Positions 24,397-35,540 of a DNA stretch of 64,000 nucleotides are shown piece after piece. The DNA comes from Rhabdophis nuchalis (taxonomy: Eukaryota; Chordata; Lepidosauria; Squamata; Natricidae): the NCBI GenBank assembly GCA_039707465.1, contig CM077644.1:203198462-203262461 (forward strand), given 5' to 3'. Position 1 is the stretch's first letter. Each line of letters begins with the position of its first letter. A program made the translations under genes and the position numbers. Under the pieces are notes generated by a model that was not told the DNA's origin, did not search any database, and saw nothing but the letters and a program-made list of their open reading frames with translations.

Positions 24397-24770
24397 CAGT
24401 GATGGCGAACCTATGGCACGGGTGCCACAGGTGGCACTCGGAACCATTTCTTAAGGCAAGCGAGGCGTTGCCCTGTCAGCACTAGCGCGCATGTGTGTGC
24501 TGGCCAGCTGATTTAGGCCTTCTTTTGAGGCCATTTTTCGCCCTCTGGAGGCTTCAAGGAAGCTCCTGAAGCCTCTGGAGGTGGGGAGGGGAGGCTTTTT
24601 TCACCCTCCCCAGGATCCTAGAAAGCCTCTGGAGCCTGGGGAGGGCAAAAAAAGCACGCCAAAAGCAGGGGGTCACGCACATAGCATTATGGGTGTGGCA
24701 CGCCCATGCATGATCCCCCTGCACTCCCCCCACTTTTGGCATGCGAGCCAAAAAAGGTTAGCCGTCACTG
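24397..24770. mobile_element. hAT MITE, CAGTGATGGC family, copy 1
   Basis: Perfect 8-bp target duplication ATATATAC (24389-24396 and 24771-24778). The terminal inverted repeats are CAGTGATGGCGAACCT at the left and, in reverse complement, CAGTGACGGCTAACCT at the right: 16 bp with two mismatches. The 374-bp interior has no transposase and is G-rich, with repeated GCCTCTGGAG-type words. An opposite-orientation relative is at 42843-43378. Moved in trans by a hAT transposase. Confidence 0.92.
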
Positions 24771-24937
24771 ATATATACTCTATTGCAATTTCACGTGTGC
24801 CTACAAAATTTGTTATATTTTATTGCATGGCAGGACTAAATAAAAAATGTATTCTAACCTGTACTATTCCAGTTTACCTCTAGATGGTAGCATCTATGAA
24901 ACTGTTTTGCAGATGTTTAGCATCTGGAAAATCAATA

Positions 24938-25338
24938 GAGGTAGTCCTTGAGTTGCAAACATCCATTTAGCAACCATTCTAAGTTTATGAGCGATTCATA
25001 ATTTGCACTGAAAAAATTACTTATGACCAGTCCTTGCACTTATGACCACTGCCACATCCCCATGGTCATGTGATTGTAATTCGTCCACTTGGTAACCAGC
25101 ATCTATTTCTGATGGTTATATATTGTTCTGGAGTCACACATGATTGCCATTTACAATATTCCCAGATGGCTTCTGACAAACAAAGTCAATGGGGGGAAGC
25201 TGTATTTGCTTTAAGTGTTTTTCACTTCAGAACCATGATGAAAAAGGTTGTAAAATCAGTTGCAATTCACTTAATGACCACCTCATTTAGCAACAAATTT
25301 TCCAGTCTTAAATGTAATTGTAAATTGAGGGTTACCTG
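24938..25338. mobile_element. TA-flanked MITE of the AGGTAGTCCTCGACTTAC family, copy 1
   Basis: Left end GAGGTAGTCCTTGAG; right end GAGGGTTACCTG, the reverse complement of the family terminus. TA flanks both sides (24936-24937 and 25339-25340). The body has the family words 'acttatgacca', 'catgtgattgtaat' and 'cacttaatgacc'. Non-coding; target preference like Tc1/mariner elements. About 400 bp, close to full length. Confidence 0.75.
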
Positions 25339-25440
25339 TAATTCTGTCAGAGAATTAGAATTTTTTATGTCAAACACCTCACTCTACTGCAACATATAGT
25401 GCTGTTGTCTCTTGTTCTTCCTCCTTTCCCCCCCTCTTGA

Positions 25441-25510
25441 AATACAATACAATACAATACAATACAATACAATACAATACAATACAATACAATACAATAC
25501 AATACAATAC
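25441..25510. repeat. (AATAC)14 at CR1 3' end
   Basis: Fourteen perfect AATAC units immediately abut the 3' end of the minus-strand CR1 copy. The same unit, in about four copies, abuts the CR1 at 62162. The array is therefore the element's own tail, expanded here. Confidence 0.97.
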
Positions 25511-26183
25511 CAGAGTTGGAAGGGACCTTATAGGTCTTCTAGTCCAACCCCCTGTGTGGGCAGGAACCTTATACCATTTCAGACAAATGGCTATCTAACA
25601 TCTTCTTAAAGACTTTAAGGGTTGGTGCATTCACAACTTCTGGAGGCAAGCTGTTCCAGAGGTTAATTGTTCTAACTGTCAGGAAATTTCTCCTTAGTTC
25701 TAAGTTGCTTCTCTCCTTGATTAGTTTCCACCCATTGCTTCTTGTCCTGCCCCCAGGTGCCTTGGAGAATAGTTTGACTCCCTCTTCTTTGTGGCACCTT
25801 CTGAGATATCGGAACACTGCTATCATGTCTCCCCTGGTCCTTCTCTTCATCAAACTAGACATACCCAGTTCTTGCAACCATTCTTCATATGTTTTAGTCT
25901 CCAGTCCCCTAATCATCTTGGTTGCTCTTCTCTGCACTCTTTCCAGAGTCTCCACGTCTTTTCTACATCGTGGCGACCAAAACTGTATGCAGTATTCCAA
26001 GTGTGGCCTTACCAAGGCACTATACAGTGGCATTAACACTTCATGTGATCTAGATTCTATCCCTCTGTTTATGCAGCCTAGAACTGTGTTGGCTTTTTTG
26101 GCAGCTGCTGCACACTGCTGGCTCATATTTAAATGGTTGTCCACTAGGATTCCAAGATCCCTCTCACGGTTGCTACTATTGAG
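25511..26183 (-). pseudogene. 5'-truncated CR1 LINE, RT C-terminal region
   Basis: The minus strand reads the last part of a CR1 ORF2: '[21 protein letters not shown]', '[20 protein letters not shown]', '[19 protein letters not shown]', '[20 protein letters not shown]' and '[11 protein letters not shown]', ending at the stop near 25569. It is nearly identical to the copy at 62240-63690. Similarity stops abruptly at 26183; the frame stays open beyond that only by chance, giving an unrelated N-terminus. The catalytic FADD motif is not included. With its (AATAC)14 tail, the insertion is about 740 bp and inert. Confidence 0.95.
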
Positions 26184-28213
26184 TACTAAATGTATTACTA
26201 CTATTAACTGTTTTGGATCCGGAGAAAAAACCACATTTCTTCTCATAGACAGCTTTTCACATCTCCCCCCAGAGCCAAAATAGCCATGGAGAAGCAGTAG
26301 CCAGCAACCAGATAGGGAGGAGAGGGGAATTTTCACAAGAGATTTACTAGGCAAGTTGGAATCAAGTAGCATTGTTTCAGTTTGGAACAATGAAAAATGC
26401 TCTACAAACAGGTTACTCAGCAACAGGTTCAGGATATTTGGAGGTTATGTCAGTCAAATATGAGGAAGAAAAATGTCCTTGGGGCACACAAGCAGGGTGT
26501 GAGAAATAGTCCAAATATATTATAGGAAAAAACTACTAGGTTCCTAATGCAATCAAATCATTCAGATTCCCAATTTAAAAAAAAAATCTAGGCAGCAATT
26601 CTAGATAACTTATTGATAAACTCTGTATTGGCCAAGTTGAGAAAAGGAATCAAGAAAGGCAAGGTGGTGTTGACAGACTTTCTGTAGCAGACTTCCTCTT
26701 CACAGATGCTAAAGGAAAGAGAAAACTTTCCTGCCAACTTACCCAAATCTCCTGACTGCATCTTCCCATTAAGGAGAATGAGGTTGTAGTAATATTTATG
26801 GAGCTGGGTGTTATCTAATTTATATAACTCAGCTAAACAAGTTTTGCTGAAACCCAAGGCTTGGAAAAAAAATATATTCTTGGAGGTGTAGTGAATTGAC
26901 AATTAACTACTCAAATGACTGAAATTTTGTTCCTCCCTCAGCAGGACAGTCCTTTCCTTTTGCCACTCCAATTCATGCAAGGTAAATACACATTTCCTGT
27001 TTGGATTTAAAGCTGCCTATAATGAGGAAAAAAGAGAATATCAGTTTACTATCTTGATTTGTCATCTAATCCTTTTTCTGAACTATTTGTAGACAACCAA
27101 CAACATTTCATGTGTGAAGGAATCTGTAGTTAATAAGCCCTATTCTCCAGTATATATATTTTTGCTATTTCTAGCTTCTTAGCATATATTTCCTGAAGTT
27201 TTATTCTACCTGATGGAACAGTTGCCTGCAGATCTACTTTAATTGCCAGTGCCTTTATGACCTCTGAGGCAATTTAAAAAAAATCAAATCTACAACTAAG
27301 AATCTAATAACTGAAGCTGGGATCTTTTAGTATTGAAAATCTAAATTCTGCCAATGACCTAAATCTAGATTATAAGCAGTAATGTAGAAGCATATTCTCA
27401 TAAACTCCGATGTAATATTTTATCACATTTGCACAAATGCTATGTTAAAGAATCCTTTGTTAAATAAAAAACTATGAATAATGAATTGCTACTAGAATGC
27501 CCATTAAGCCATATTATGTGAACTAGCTTACTATTTGTTATTCATTCTAGGATTCTGTTCTTTTAAGGCTTCAGTTGCTAGAATAATTAATATCTCTTAT
27601 AGTGTTTTATGCAGAAGAAAAAAAAAAGATCCTGGATTGTTCTTTTCTGTTAAAGAGCCAGCACTATAAAAGCTTTTTTAAAAAATTGCATCAAGTTATT
27701 TGATGCACAAAAAATGTTCTGGTTCACTCACTGTATGCTAAAGATTATCTGTCTTTTGATTTTAACAATGTTAGTATACTTTCAGGAAGGATAACATTTA
27801 ATTTATGGCATGAAGAACTGCAATGGTTAGGAAATGACTATTATGCTAACTGGTAGTGGTTTGCAATGAGAAGCAAGGACAGTAACCAGTGCTGGGTATA
27901 TGGGTACCAAGGTAGTAGACGTAGTATTCATATTTTAACCAGCAGCTTATTGACTCTTACAAGTTCTGACAGACTTGAAAAAAGTTACTTACTATTGTGT
28001 AGTGCAAGAACCAGACCAGCACAGCTGCAACAGCATTTATTGGCATGTGATTTATACTCTTGGCTCACAGGGTCCTAATCAATCATAGAACTAGAAAAAG
28101 CCCACCCAATATAAATGGTCTACATTTCCCTCCAAAACAGTTGGGGTTATGATCTAAAGCTAGTTTCACTTTAGCATAGCTAACACATATATACATTCAA
28201 TACGTAGCACTTA
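26184..28213. other. no gene seen
   Basis: AT-rich unique sequence. The 104-aa minus frame at 26588-26902 and the others show no domain. The section 27880-28090 is slightly less AT-rich but unassigned. Confidence 0.6.
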
Positions 28214-28531
28214 CAGTCAGTCTTCAAAGTTACAACGGCAGTATCATCCTTGCAGTAATCTCATTTAAGATGCTTGACAACTGGTTTGCATTTGCAATTA
28301 GTTGCAACCTTATGTGATTGCATTTTTCTGATGGTTTTTGCTGTTTCCAAGCAAAAATTGGCAAAACCTGCCTATTGAATAAGCTGGATTTCAATTTATG
28401 ACCTTGTGACTCATTTAGTGATTGCAAACTATAGATATAAAATTGAATGCAGTCATACAATGACTTACAATCATAACAACTTAAAACCAAAATTCTGGGC
28501 TCAATTGTGGCTGTAAGTTGAGAACTATTTA
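28214..28531. mobile_element. TA-flanked MITE, AGGTAGTCC family, copy 2
   Basis: Starts CAGTCAGTCTTCAAAGTTAC after TA (28212-28213) and ends ...GTAAGTTGAGAACTATTTA before TA (28532-28533). The family words 'gatgcttgacaactgg', 'gaccttgtgac' and 'gggctcaattgtgg' lie between in the usual order. Both termini are more diverged than in copy 3 (38656). Non-coding. Confidence 0.75.
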
Positions 28532-28533
28532 TA

Positions 28534-29337
28534 GTTGGAAAGTAAAATCAGAAGTAAAAGAATCAGGATTCTCATACGTCAAAGTAAACAAGAGAAAATA
28601 GAAGTAAATAGAGAGTCTGGTTGGTGTAGACACTAAATTAGGAGCAATAAAATTGTGAGTTCTACTTCTGCTTTAGGTACAAAGCTAGCTGGTTGACTTT
28701 GGCCATCATATCTTAGCCCCAAAAATTAGATACTGAGAGTGTCTTCTATAGATGTTGCAAAGAAAATCACATGAAATTGTTCCTGCACTAAGCAGAAGTC
28801 AGGGAAGGCTATATGAACCATAACAGAAATAAATATATTGTGAGAAAGAAGATAGAAGCAAACAGTGCAGAAGCTAACTACTTACAAAGAAATCAAAATT
28901 GGGCATTTTTCAGAGAGAAAGGAGAAGAATGTCTCAAGAACTGAGAAGAAATATAACCTTGACATTTGGAAGAGAGTATATAAGGGTGTACTATGGATGC
29001 AGGATTGCTCTCTAGGTTTTGTAATTATGCTTTAAAAAACATTCCCAACTGTCAGAGACAAAGAGACTGCTATCTCCAAGTTAGCCACTTAGGTATAACA
29101 TATTCTTTCCTACTCTGTTCAATTGTTCAAAGTTATTTTTGTATCTTTCTGCTAGGGACTATACAGCTATATGATTGCTATTTTTCAATGCAAAAAGTAA
29201 AATAAAGCTGTTTTGATCTGTTCATAACCAGAAATTTATATTTTTTATTGGATACAGAGAAGGGGGAAGACTATTGATTATCACATGGACATAGAACCAT
29301 GTGGTGGATAAAATAAATTCTATAAGGATCTGAAATA
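28534..29337. other. no gene seen
   Basis: AT-rich unique sequence with no coding or repeat signal that I could recognise. Confidence 0.65.
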
Positions 29338-29730
29338 CTGTATTTTTCAGAGTATAAGATGCTCCTCCCCCCAAAGAGGGTGAAAATCTGGGTGCATCTT
29401 ATCCACTGAATACAGCATTTTTGGCCTACCAAAACCTCACCCCCTTTGCAAAAATGGATGTGCAGAGGGTTTAGGAGGCTGGCAAAGGACTCTTGGAGGC
29501 TGAGGAGAGCAAAAATGGGTCGTTTTACTTGTACCCCCCCCCAGCCCCCAGGAGCACTCTACAAGCCTCCCAAACTCTGCATGCCCTTTTTTATTTTTTG
29601 CAAAAAAACGAGGCACGCAGAGTGTTTGGGAGGCCTGCAGAGTGCAAAACTTTTTTTTTAAAAAAAATGTACTTCTTCAAAATCATGGTGCGTCTTATAC
29701 TCTTGTATTTCTTATAGTCCAAAAATATAG
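29338..29730. mobile_element. TA-flanked MITE with CTGTATTTTTC terminus
   Basis: Left end CTGTATTTTTCAGAGTATAA; right end, reversed, CTATATTTTTGGACTATAAG: inverted over about 20 bp with several mismatches. TA precedes (29336-29337) and follows (29731-29732). Inside, the word for 'AGTATAAGACGC' recurs near both ends. The interior is C-rich with no transposase frame. The superfamily is not certain; the TA target suggests a mariner-like transposase. Confidence 0.65.
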
Positions 29731-29732
29731 TA

Positions 29733-31039
29733 GATGCTATATATTTGGGGAAATCTTTGGGAGAATCAAGTCATAAAGTTAGAATTAGTTACTGTATTTA
29801 AAGCCTGAGCTATCCAGAAATTATATTTGTTTGCTGGTCTCTTTTTTTGTAGGCAACAGATTTTTAGACAGATCTATGAATATCTGGGAACTGTTACCTG
29901 TAACAGCAAGCAATACTTGGCTCTTCAGGCGAATAGATGCAAGAACAAGTTTATGCAGCTCTCTCAATGGACAGAAATCCTCTCACAGAATCAGGCTGGC
30001 TATTAGAGACAAAAAAACAAACAAATACAAAACCTCAGAGTTAATCCTTATATTCCCTGTCAATGGAAAAGCAACACTGGTTTAGAACACTTTGGTTTCA
30101 AACCTCAGACTTAATACAAACTTGAAATACATAGCACAAATTCTTTGTCTAATAACATTGAGTCCAAATTAGAGGAAGGATAGGGATTAACTATGCAGCA
30201 AAGCAATGAAATGAAGTTCGTCACTTGAGACAGTAATGAAGGACACCTGCAATGTGCACACAGCAAGCAATCTTTTGTCCCCTTTTAGACAACCAGGTTT
30301 GCTGTCAGTGGAAATATTTCTTTTAATTCCAGAAGTGTGGCAACCCTTGATTATACTTTTACCTGCTTTAGAGAGCACACTGTTGGACTGATAGCGTGTG
30401 CTCTTGAAAAGGCGACTAATTTTCACTTTCAATCAGCATCACCACAAGACTTTTCACACAGGCCATCCTCACACCAGTAATTTCTCTTTAGACCTGGCAT
30501 CATATCACACATTCCTTTCCCTGCTGTGCTAACATGTTTTCACATGCTTATCTTTTATTAACATAAGAGAGGCAACATTCTGAGCCACACACCTCTTAAT
30601 TTAACAAGGACTCCAACATGGGAATCTTACCGAAGAAGAAAGCAATAATGGAAAGAACTATGCAGAATAAATTACCAAGGCAGAACATGTTGAATTAAGT
30701 GTAAATAAAAACATTAGCATAAGCAACGTTTGGGGCAACCTTCCTCTCTCCCAATTTGATAGCAGTAATGCAAAGTTGTTTTGTTTTTCAAATCTGAGAC
30801 TATATCTGGACCCACGTGGTTTCATACTAAAAATAAGACACTGTTTCTATTACAGATGTGAGCAGAAAACTCTTGAGATGCATTTTAAAGAAAACAAAAT
30901 ATGTGTGATTATGTCTGAAAGCTGTTGTTAAACTTTAACATTTAAATTTCATGTGGGACATTCGGCCTGTTATTTTTTTATTTAGCTTTACAAATGTTTG
31001 AATGTTCTGTACCCAGAACAATTGCACATCTATTTTTTA
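29733..31039. other. no gene seen
   Basis: AT-rich unique sequence. Frames of 81-84 aa (29831-30085 plus, 30187-30432 minus) have no recognisable domain. Confidence 0.6.
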
Positions 31040-31165
31040 CATTCTTTTAACCTTCACAGTGGCAACCTTGTGAAGTGGCTATAGGCTATGTTTTCTCAAC
31101 GTCATTTGGAAGAATTAGGATTTAACTCTCCTATGATAACCTCTGCAGTATATCTATAGTGCTGT
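31040..31165 (+). repeat. possible ancient MIR/CORE-SINE fragment
   Basis: The phrase 'ttttaaccttcacagtggcaaccttgtgaagtggcta' (described here in parts: TTTTAACCTTCACA, then GCAACCTTGTGAAGT) resembles the 3' part of MIR, where 'cctcacaacaaccctgtgaggt' is typical. A decayed 'aggatttaac' follows. This is assigned by remembered pattern only. If correct, the insertion predates squamates. Confidence 0.45.
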
Positions 31166-32033
31166 CTTAATTTGAGTAGTACTTTCCATGTCCAAAGCAT
31201 TTAACACTTTTTCAACAACTGCTTAAAATCCAGGAAACTGGTCAAATAGTGAGTGATTGGTCTATGGCCACTTGGTAAATTCAGGGCAGTATAGGCAGGC
31301 AATTGTTCATCAGTCATAATGATTTTATATATCCTTGCTAAACATTTACAGTTTGGAAAGATTTTCTCAGCTGTGTCACTTTCCATATGCACTGATATCA
31401 ACTTCCAGAATTCTGAGTCAGTCATGCTGGTTAAGGATTTTTTTTGACATCCTAGATATGTGGAAAACATGGTTTAACTCATGGCCTGAACGTATAACAA
31501 GTGGATTATAGTGAGAAATTAGTTGCAGTCTACATGTACATAGCCAGCAAACAAATAAATCCAGAGATACAACCCCTGTACTCCAAGTGTGCAATGTGAA
31601 GACTGGCTGCTATTTTCTTTTTGCAAACTTTATTCTCTAATGCAGTTATGAATGACATGTATTTGAAAAATTTGCTTTATAAGTTTTTTTTAAAGTTGGA
31701 ATCCTGTTTAATAGGTTTAATAAACTAAACTATTTCTTAATAACTTATTTTTAAATGACTTTTAAGATAATGATAACACCAATAAATAGCAAACAAAAGA
31801 AAAAAAAAGAAAAAATGTGGATAAAACTTGTTCAACATTATTGTTATGTGTTTTGTCAGTTTTCAAATGTGGTAAAACATACCAGGCTTTATGTTGTCTT
31901 AGTGTGGGTTTCTTTGAAATGAGGTTACTGTAGGTTTATAGTTTGTGCTTACTTTCATATATGTAGGTAAGTAAGGAAAGTGTAAATAATAAGTCTGAGT
32001 CCCTGGAGAAATTGCTTTTGATTCCCTCTTTTA
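31166..32033. other. no gene seen
   Basis: AT-rich unique sequence. A minus-strand 89-aa frame (31201-31470) is discussed among the findings as a doubtful transposase-like remnant. Otherwise nothing is recognised. Confidence 0.55.
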
Positions 32034-32703
32034 ATTTAATTTAATTTAATTTATTTAGACTTTTATACCGCCCCCTCTCCGGGCAGGACTCGGCGCGGTG
32101 CACAGCAGGTAAAAAATACAAATAGTACATACAACTCAATAAATACATTCAACCACTAAAACCCAAATTAAATTAATAACTGTGCTAAAAAGTTTAAAAC
32201 ACTAGAACCCTCTAAAAATAGTTAGTAAAATCGAAGTCTGAAGTCTAAACCAGGCCGGCCAGGTGGAAAAAAATGTGTCTTGAGCTCCCGGCAGAAGAGG
32301 CGCAGGTCGGTGATAGTATGAATATTGGGGGGCAGGTCATTCCAGAGAGCCAGGTCCGCTGCAGAGAAGGTCCTACCTCTGGGAATCACCAGATGGCATT
32401 GACCGGCCGACGGCGCCCTGAGGAGGCCCTCCCTGTGCGAGCAGACAGGTCAAAGGGAGGTGTGTGGTAGGAGGCGGTCTCACAAATACCCAGGTCCCGT
32501 GCCATGGAGTGATTTAAATATGGTCATCAACACCTTGAAGCGCACCTGGAAGACCACAGGCAGCCAGTGCAGCTCGCGCAGGAGCGGTGTTACATGGGAG
32601 TATCGAGATACTCCCAGAATCCCCCGCGCAGCTGCATTCTGTACCAGCTGGAGTCTCCGGGTGCACCTCAAGGGGAGCCCCATGTAGGGGCTCCCCTTCA
32701 TAG
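32034..32703 (-). mobile_element. 5'-truncated L2 LINE 3' end
   Basis: The plus strand begins with (TTTAA)n, the tail in reverse, then a 3' hairpin (ACCGCC from 32067, CGCGGT ending by about 32099). On the minus strand 32701-32480 reads 'MGLPLRCTRRLQLVQNAAAR', 'LLRELHWLPVVFQVRFKVLM' and 'FKSLHGTGPGYL', the region just upstream of the C-terminus in the intact L2 at 57940-58140. Later coding sequence is present but frameshifted. At about 670 bp this is one of the longest truncated L2 copies here. Confidence 0.92.
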
Positions 32704-32985
32704 GAGTGGAAGTTTAGAAGCAGATTTTCTTCACGGCCAATCTAACCCTCTGGAATAGTTTCCTCCCAAGTTTAAAATGGCTTCTTCTTTTCAGAATGAG
32801 GTTAAAGCAATCGTTTTTCAAGTCTTTGGAAGAAGGGTGTTAGTTCTGTTGGTACTTTTGTTATGTGGCATTTATATTTTTCATTAAGTCTAGTTTTGAA
32901 TGGTTTTATGCATACGTGACTTTAATCTGGCCAGAGTCTATAACTGATGTGGAATGTCCATAAACAAGCAAACAAACAAGCAAAT
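32704..32985 (+). mobile_element. old LINE 3' end, opposite strand
   Basis: A plus-strand reading near 32730-32830 gives an 'LWNSFLPS...' string followed by 'FRMRLKQSFF', comparable with 'ALWNDLPP...FRK.LKTHLF' of L2/CR1 C-termini. The copy ends in (AAAC)n at about 32964-32985 (AACAAGCAAACAAACAAG). The standard L2 hairpin is absent, so the lineage is uncertain. It abuts the minus-strand L2 3' copy tail to head. Confidence 0.55.
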
Positions 32986-33807
32986 AGTGGAATAAATGGC
33001 AATATTAGATTTTATACTCAAGGTAAGGAATATAGCATATATTTTAAGGTGTGTGTGTGTGTGTGGGAGGGAACCCGTGCATATAATGAAAACTAATCTA
33101 ATAGGCTGAGAAAATTACAAGAATGAATAGAATCTTTCTAAGCTTTTCCCCCCTTGATAAAATACCCAAACACTTGAGAAAGGTTGTAGTAAACAAATTA
33201 CATTAGTTAAAGTCAAGCACATTATGAACAGATAAAAAAGTAGGATTGCTGAAATGTTATCAGTAGTTTTGAAATAATGATGAAATTAACATAATGAAAG
33301 TTCTATCATAGCTAAAGAATACACCAACCTTATTTTTTCCCCCGGCTTTTGAGTTTGGAGTTGAAAATCTCTTGGGTCTAACTAGCTTTCTAAGCTAAAA
33401 CAAAATTAATACAGGAGATGGAGGGAATGGATAGAAGTATTTTTAAAGTTTTGTTGTTAATTAAAAAAACAATTAGGGTAGATTTCTAATTATTTTACAA
33501 ATGCACTATTGCCTATACCTGCTCCTCAGAAAATTAGCAAGATAATACTTGAGACATCTTATTAAACATGACTGCTTCATTTTCATTCACACTTGAGCCT
33601 AATAGTCTTCTTGTGTAACACCTCTGTGAAACATTAGTATCTATTATGCTATCTTGCTGTTATTAGCATTGTGCATTAGTTACAAAATGTTTGCTTTTGA
33701 ATAGATGATGCATGAATAGGAACCGGGCTGGAAAAGGTAGGATACAAAACAACGATCAGCCCAAATTCAGGTGCTTGCTGTTGCAAATGTAGACTAATGT
33801 TAAGGAC
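32986..33807. other. no gene seen; short (GT)n
   Basis: AT-rich sequence with a (GT)n of about nine units near 33050-33064. No gene or repeat ends recognised. Confidence 0.65.
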
Positions 33808-33864
33808 GGAAGGAAGGAAGGAAGGAAGGAAGGAAGGAAGGAAGGAAGGAAGGAAGGAAGGAAG
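33808..33864. repeat. (GGAA)n microsatellite
   Basis: About 14 perfect GGAA/AAGG units. The minus-strand frame reading repeated FLPS is the translation of this array. Confidence 0.97.
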
Positions 33865-33944
33865 GGGCACCTGAACTTGGAAAGAAGCTTATCCAGGTTA
33901 CATACATATCTTCAAAATTTGAGGAATTCCCTCCAAGTATTCTT

Positions 33945-34040
33945 TAACTTTAACTTTAATTTCATTTCTATACCGCCCTATCTCCTGACATGGGACTCAA
34001 GGTGGTGCACAGGAGCTATAAAATATAAAATATAAAAGTA
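33945..34040 (-). mobile_element. short L2-type 3' tail
   Basis: The (TTTAAC)n-like tail on the plus strand is followed by TATACCGCCCTATCTCC and GGGACTCAAGGTGGTGCACA, the L2 3' hairpin and adjacent UTR in reverse. It is truncated after less than 100 bp. Confidence 0.8.
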
Positions 34041-34165
34041 CAAACAATCTTAGCAGTTGCCATGCTGACCGAGGAATTCTAGTGTTGAAGTTCTCACATC
34101 TGTAAAGCATCCCATTTGCAGAAGTCTGATATAGATGGTGTATTAGAATTAAGAAGCCCTAGGAC

Positions 34166-34494
34166 GCTAATGGCTAATCAGAGAGTGCCCTCTCTGATGG
34201 TACATGAGCTGTCACCCCTGTCAGCTGTCCTGTGCATATGCATGCACCTTCCGCTGGGCAGCTGGTCTTCGGGTCTCTGTCGCGCATGCATGGAGGTGGT
34301 GGACTGCATTGGGAGGGTTGTGCATGCATTCACAGGAGCACAGGGGGTCATATATACAGCACATGCGAGGGGGTCATATGCACATGTGTGATCACGTGTG
34401 GGGTCAGGACACATGCGCAGGGGGCACACTTTGCATTTTGGGGTTCAGGTGCAAGAACTTGTATGCTTTGGGCACTCCAACCAAAAAAGGTTGA
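34166..34494. mobile_element. probable hAT MITE related to the CAGTGATGGC family
   Basis: CCTAGGAC (34158-34165) and CCTAGGAT (34495-34502) form a 7/8 target duplication. The right end, reversed, reads TCAACCTTTTTTGGTTGG and then 'gtgcccaaag', like the 24397 and 42843 copies (AACCTTTTTTGGCTC, then 'gtgccaaaag'). The left terminus has lost its CAGTG. The interior is rich in GCATGC/CATGCA words. The overlapping frames of about 100 aa on both strands are not a transposase. Confidence 0.6.
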
Positions 34495-34502
34495 CCTAGG
34501 AT

Positions 34503-35086
34503 CTACATTTTTGTACACCAATGGAATGACATTTTTCTTTTAAAAAAAAGTAATTAAAAGAAGGCCCCAGAAATTTTACATAATCATTTTTAGCTTTCCA
34601 CATACAAAAGGAGATATTTTTTTCTGTAAACCAATACCCAAAAATTGTTATTGATCCAGAATGTGAACTTCACCAGCTATGAAAAAGTATGAGGGGATTG
34701 GGGGGAAAGCCACCAACATGTTACTTAATTTTTTCCACAGCTAACATGAAACAGGAAAAAAAAATTAAAATACAAAAATATATTTTCCAGAAGGCTTATT
34801 TAGAATGATGAATTCAAACTTTATAGAAAAAGAAGGCATACTTTTTTTTTAGTGGCATTCCATAACTTAAAGAGGTTTTTATGGGAGCAAAATCTAAATT
34901 ATTCAGACATAGCAGATTAGGATTTATCATGTAATTGCTAAATGTCAGAATGAAAACCACTTGCAGTGAGGATAAAGGAAAAGATAATCTATGCTAGTCT
35001 TTGATAGTTAACTACATGACTGTGGACCTGCAGTTTTGGCTGCCATCTAGTGATAATCATGATTTTTGCAGATTTGATCAGATAGC
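34503..35086. other. no gene seen
   Basis: AT-rich unique sequence between two DNA transposons. No coding signal. Confidence 0.65.
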
Positions 35087-35094
35087 CTCTAGTA

Positions 35095-35197
35095 CAGGGG
35101 TCTCCAACCTTTGCAACTTTAAGTCTGAAGGACTTCAGCTCCCAGAATTGGAGCTGAAGTCCTTCAGACTTAAAGTTGCAAAGGTTGGAGACCCCTG
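35095..35197. mobile_element. perfect foldback hAT MITE
   Basis: A 103-bp element made of two 48-bp arms (35095-35142 and 35150-35197) that are exact reverse complements around a 7-bp spacer. It begins CAGGGGTCTCCAACC and is flanked by a perfect 8-bp duplication CTCTAGTA (35087-35094 and 35198-35205). Terminus and duplication length place it with hAT elements. The target fits the TCTAGA-like preference of Charlie-type hATs. No mismatch between the arms implies recent insertion or arm-to-arm conversion. A 126-aa frame through it is accidental. Confidence 0.95.
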
Positions 35198-35399
35198 CTC
35201 TAGTACATGGGCTGTTTCAAACCTGAAACATGACCACCTGGAAGTTCATCAGATTCATTTTGGAACCATTTCATTTTATCAGAAACAAAACCTGGATCAT
35301 TTGGCTAAAAGAAAATCTAGGGACAGCTTCACAGCAGCTGTTTCTCTGTCTGGTCATATTGTCACCCATCTGACAAAGTGACTCTGAATGATTAACAAA

Positions 35400-35540
35400 A
35401 ATTTTAAAAGTTATAATATTAAATGGTATAAAAAGCAAATAAAAGGTATGTAACTCTGCTGTACACTGCCCTGAGTCCTTCAGGAGTAGGGCGGTATAAA
35501 AAACCAATAAAACCTAAACCTAAAACCTAAACCTAAACCA
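35400..35540 (+). mobile_element. L2-type 3' end with (AAACCT)n tail
   Basis: The hairpin ACTGCCCT (35465-35472) pairs with AGGGCGGT (35488-35495, one G-T pair) and is followed by ATAAA and a tail of AAACCT units with occasional extra A (about 35503-35540). Upstream sequence is AT-rich and unassigned. It is either a very short L2 copy or an L2-tailed SINE end. Confidence 0.8.

Noticed and set aside
26184..26423. N-terminal extension of the minus-strand CR1 frame
   Set aside because: Similarity to the other CR1 copy stops at 26183. The open continuation is chance host sequence beyond the 5' truncation.
35001..35381. 126-aa plus frame as a gene
   Set aside because: It runs straight through the palindromic MITE and has no domain.
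35503..35540. Interstitial telomere repeat
   Set aside because: The unit is AAACCT with extra A, not CCCTAA, and it sits directly on an L2 3' hairpin, so it is a LINE tail.
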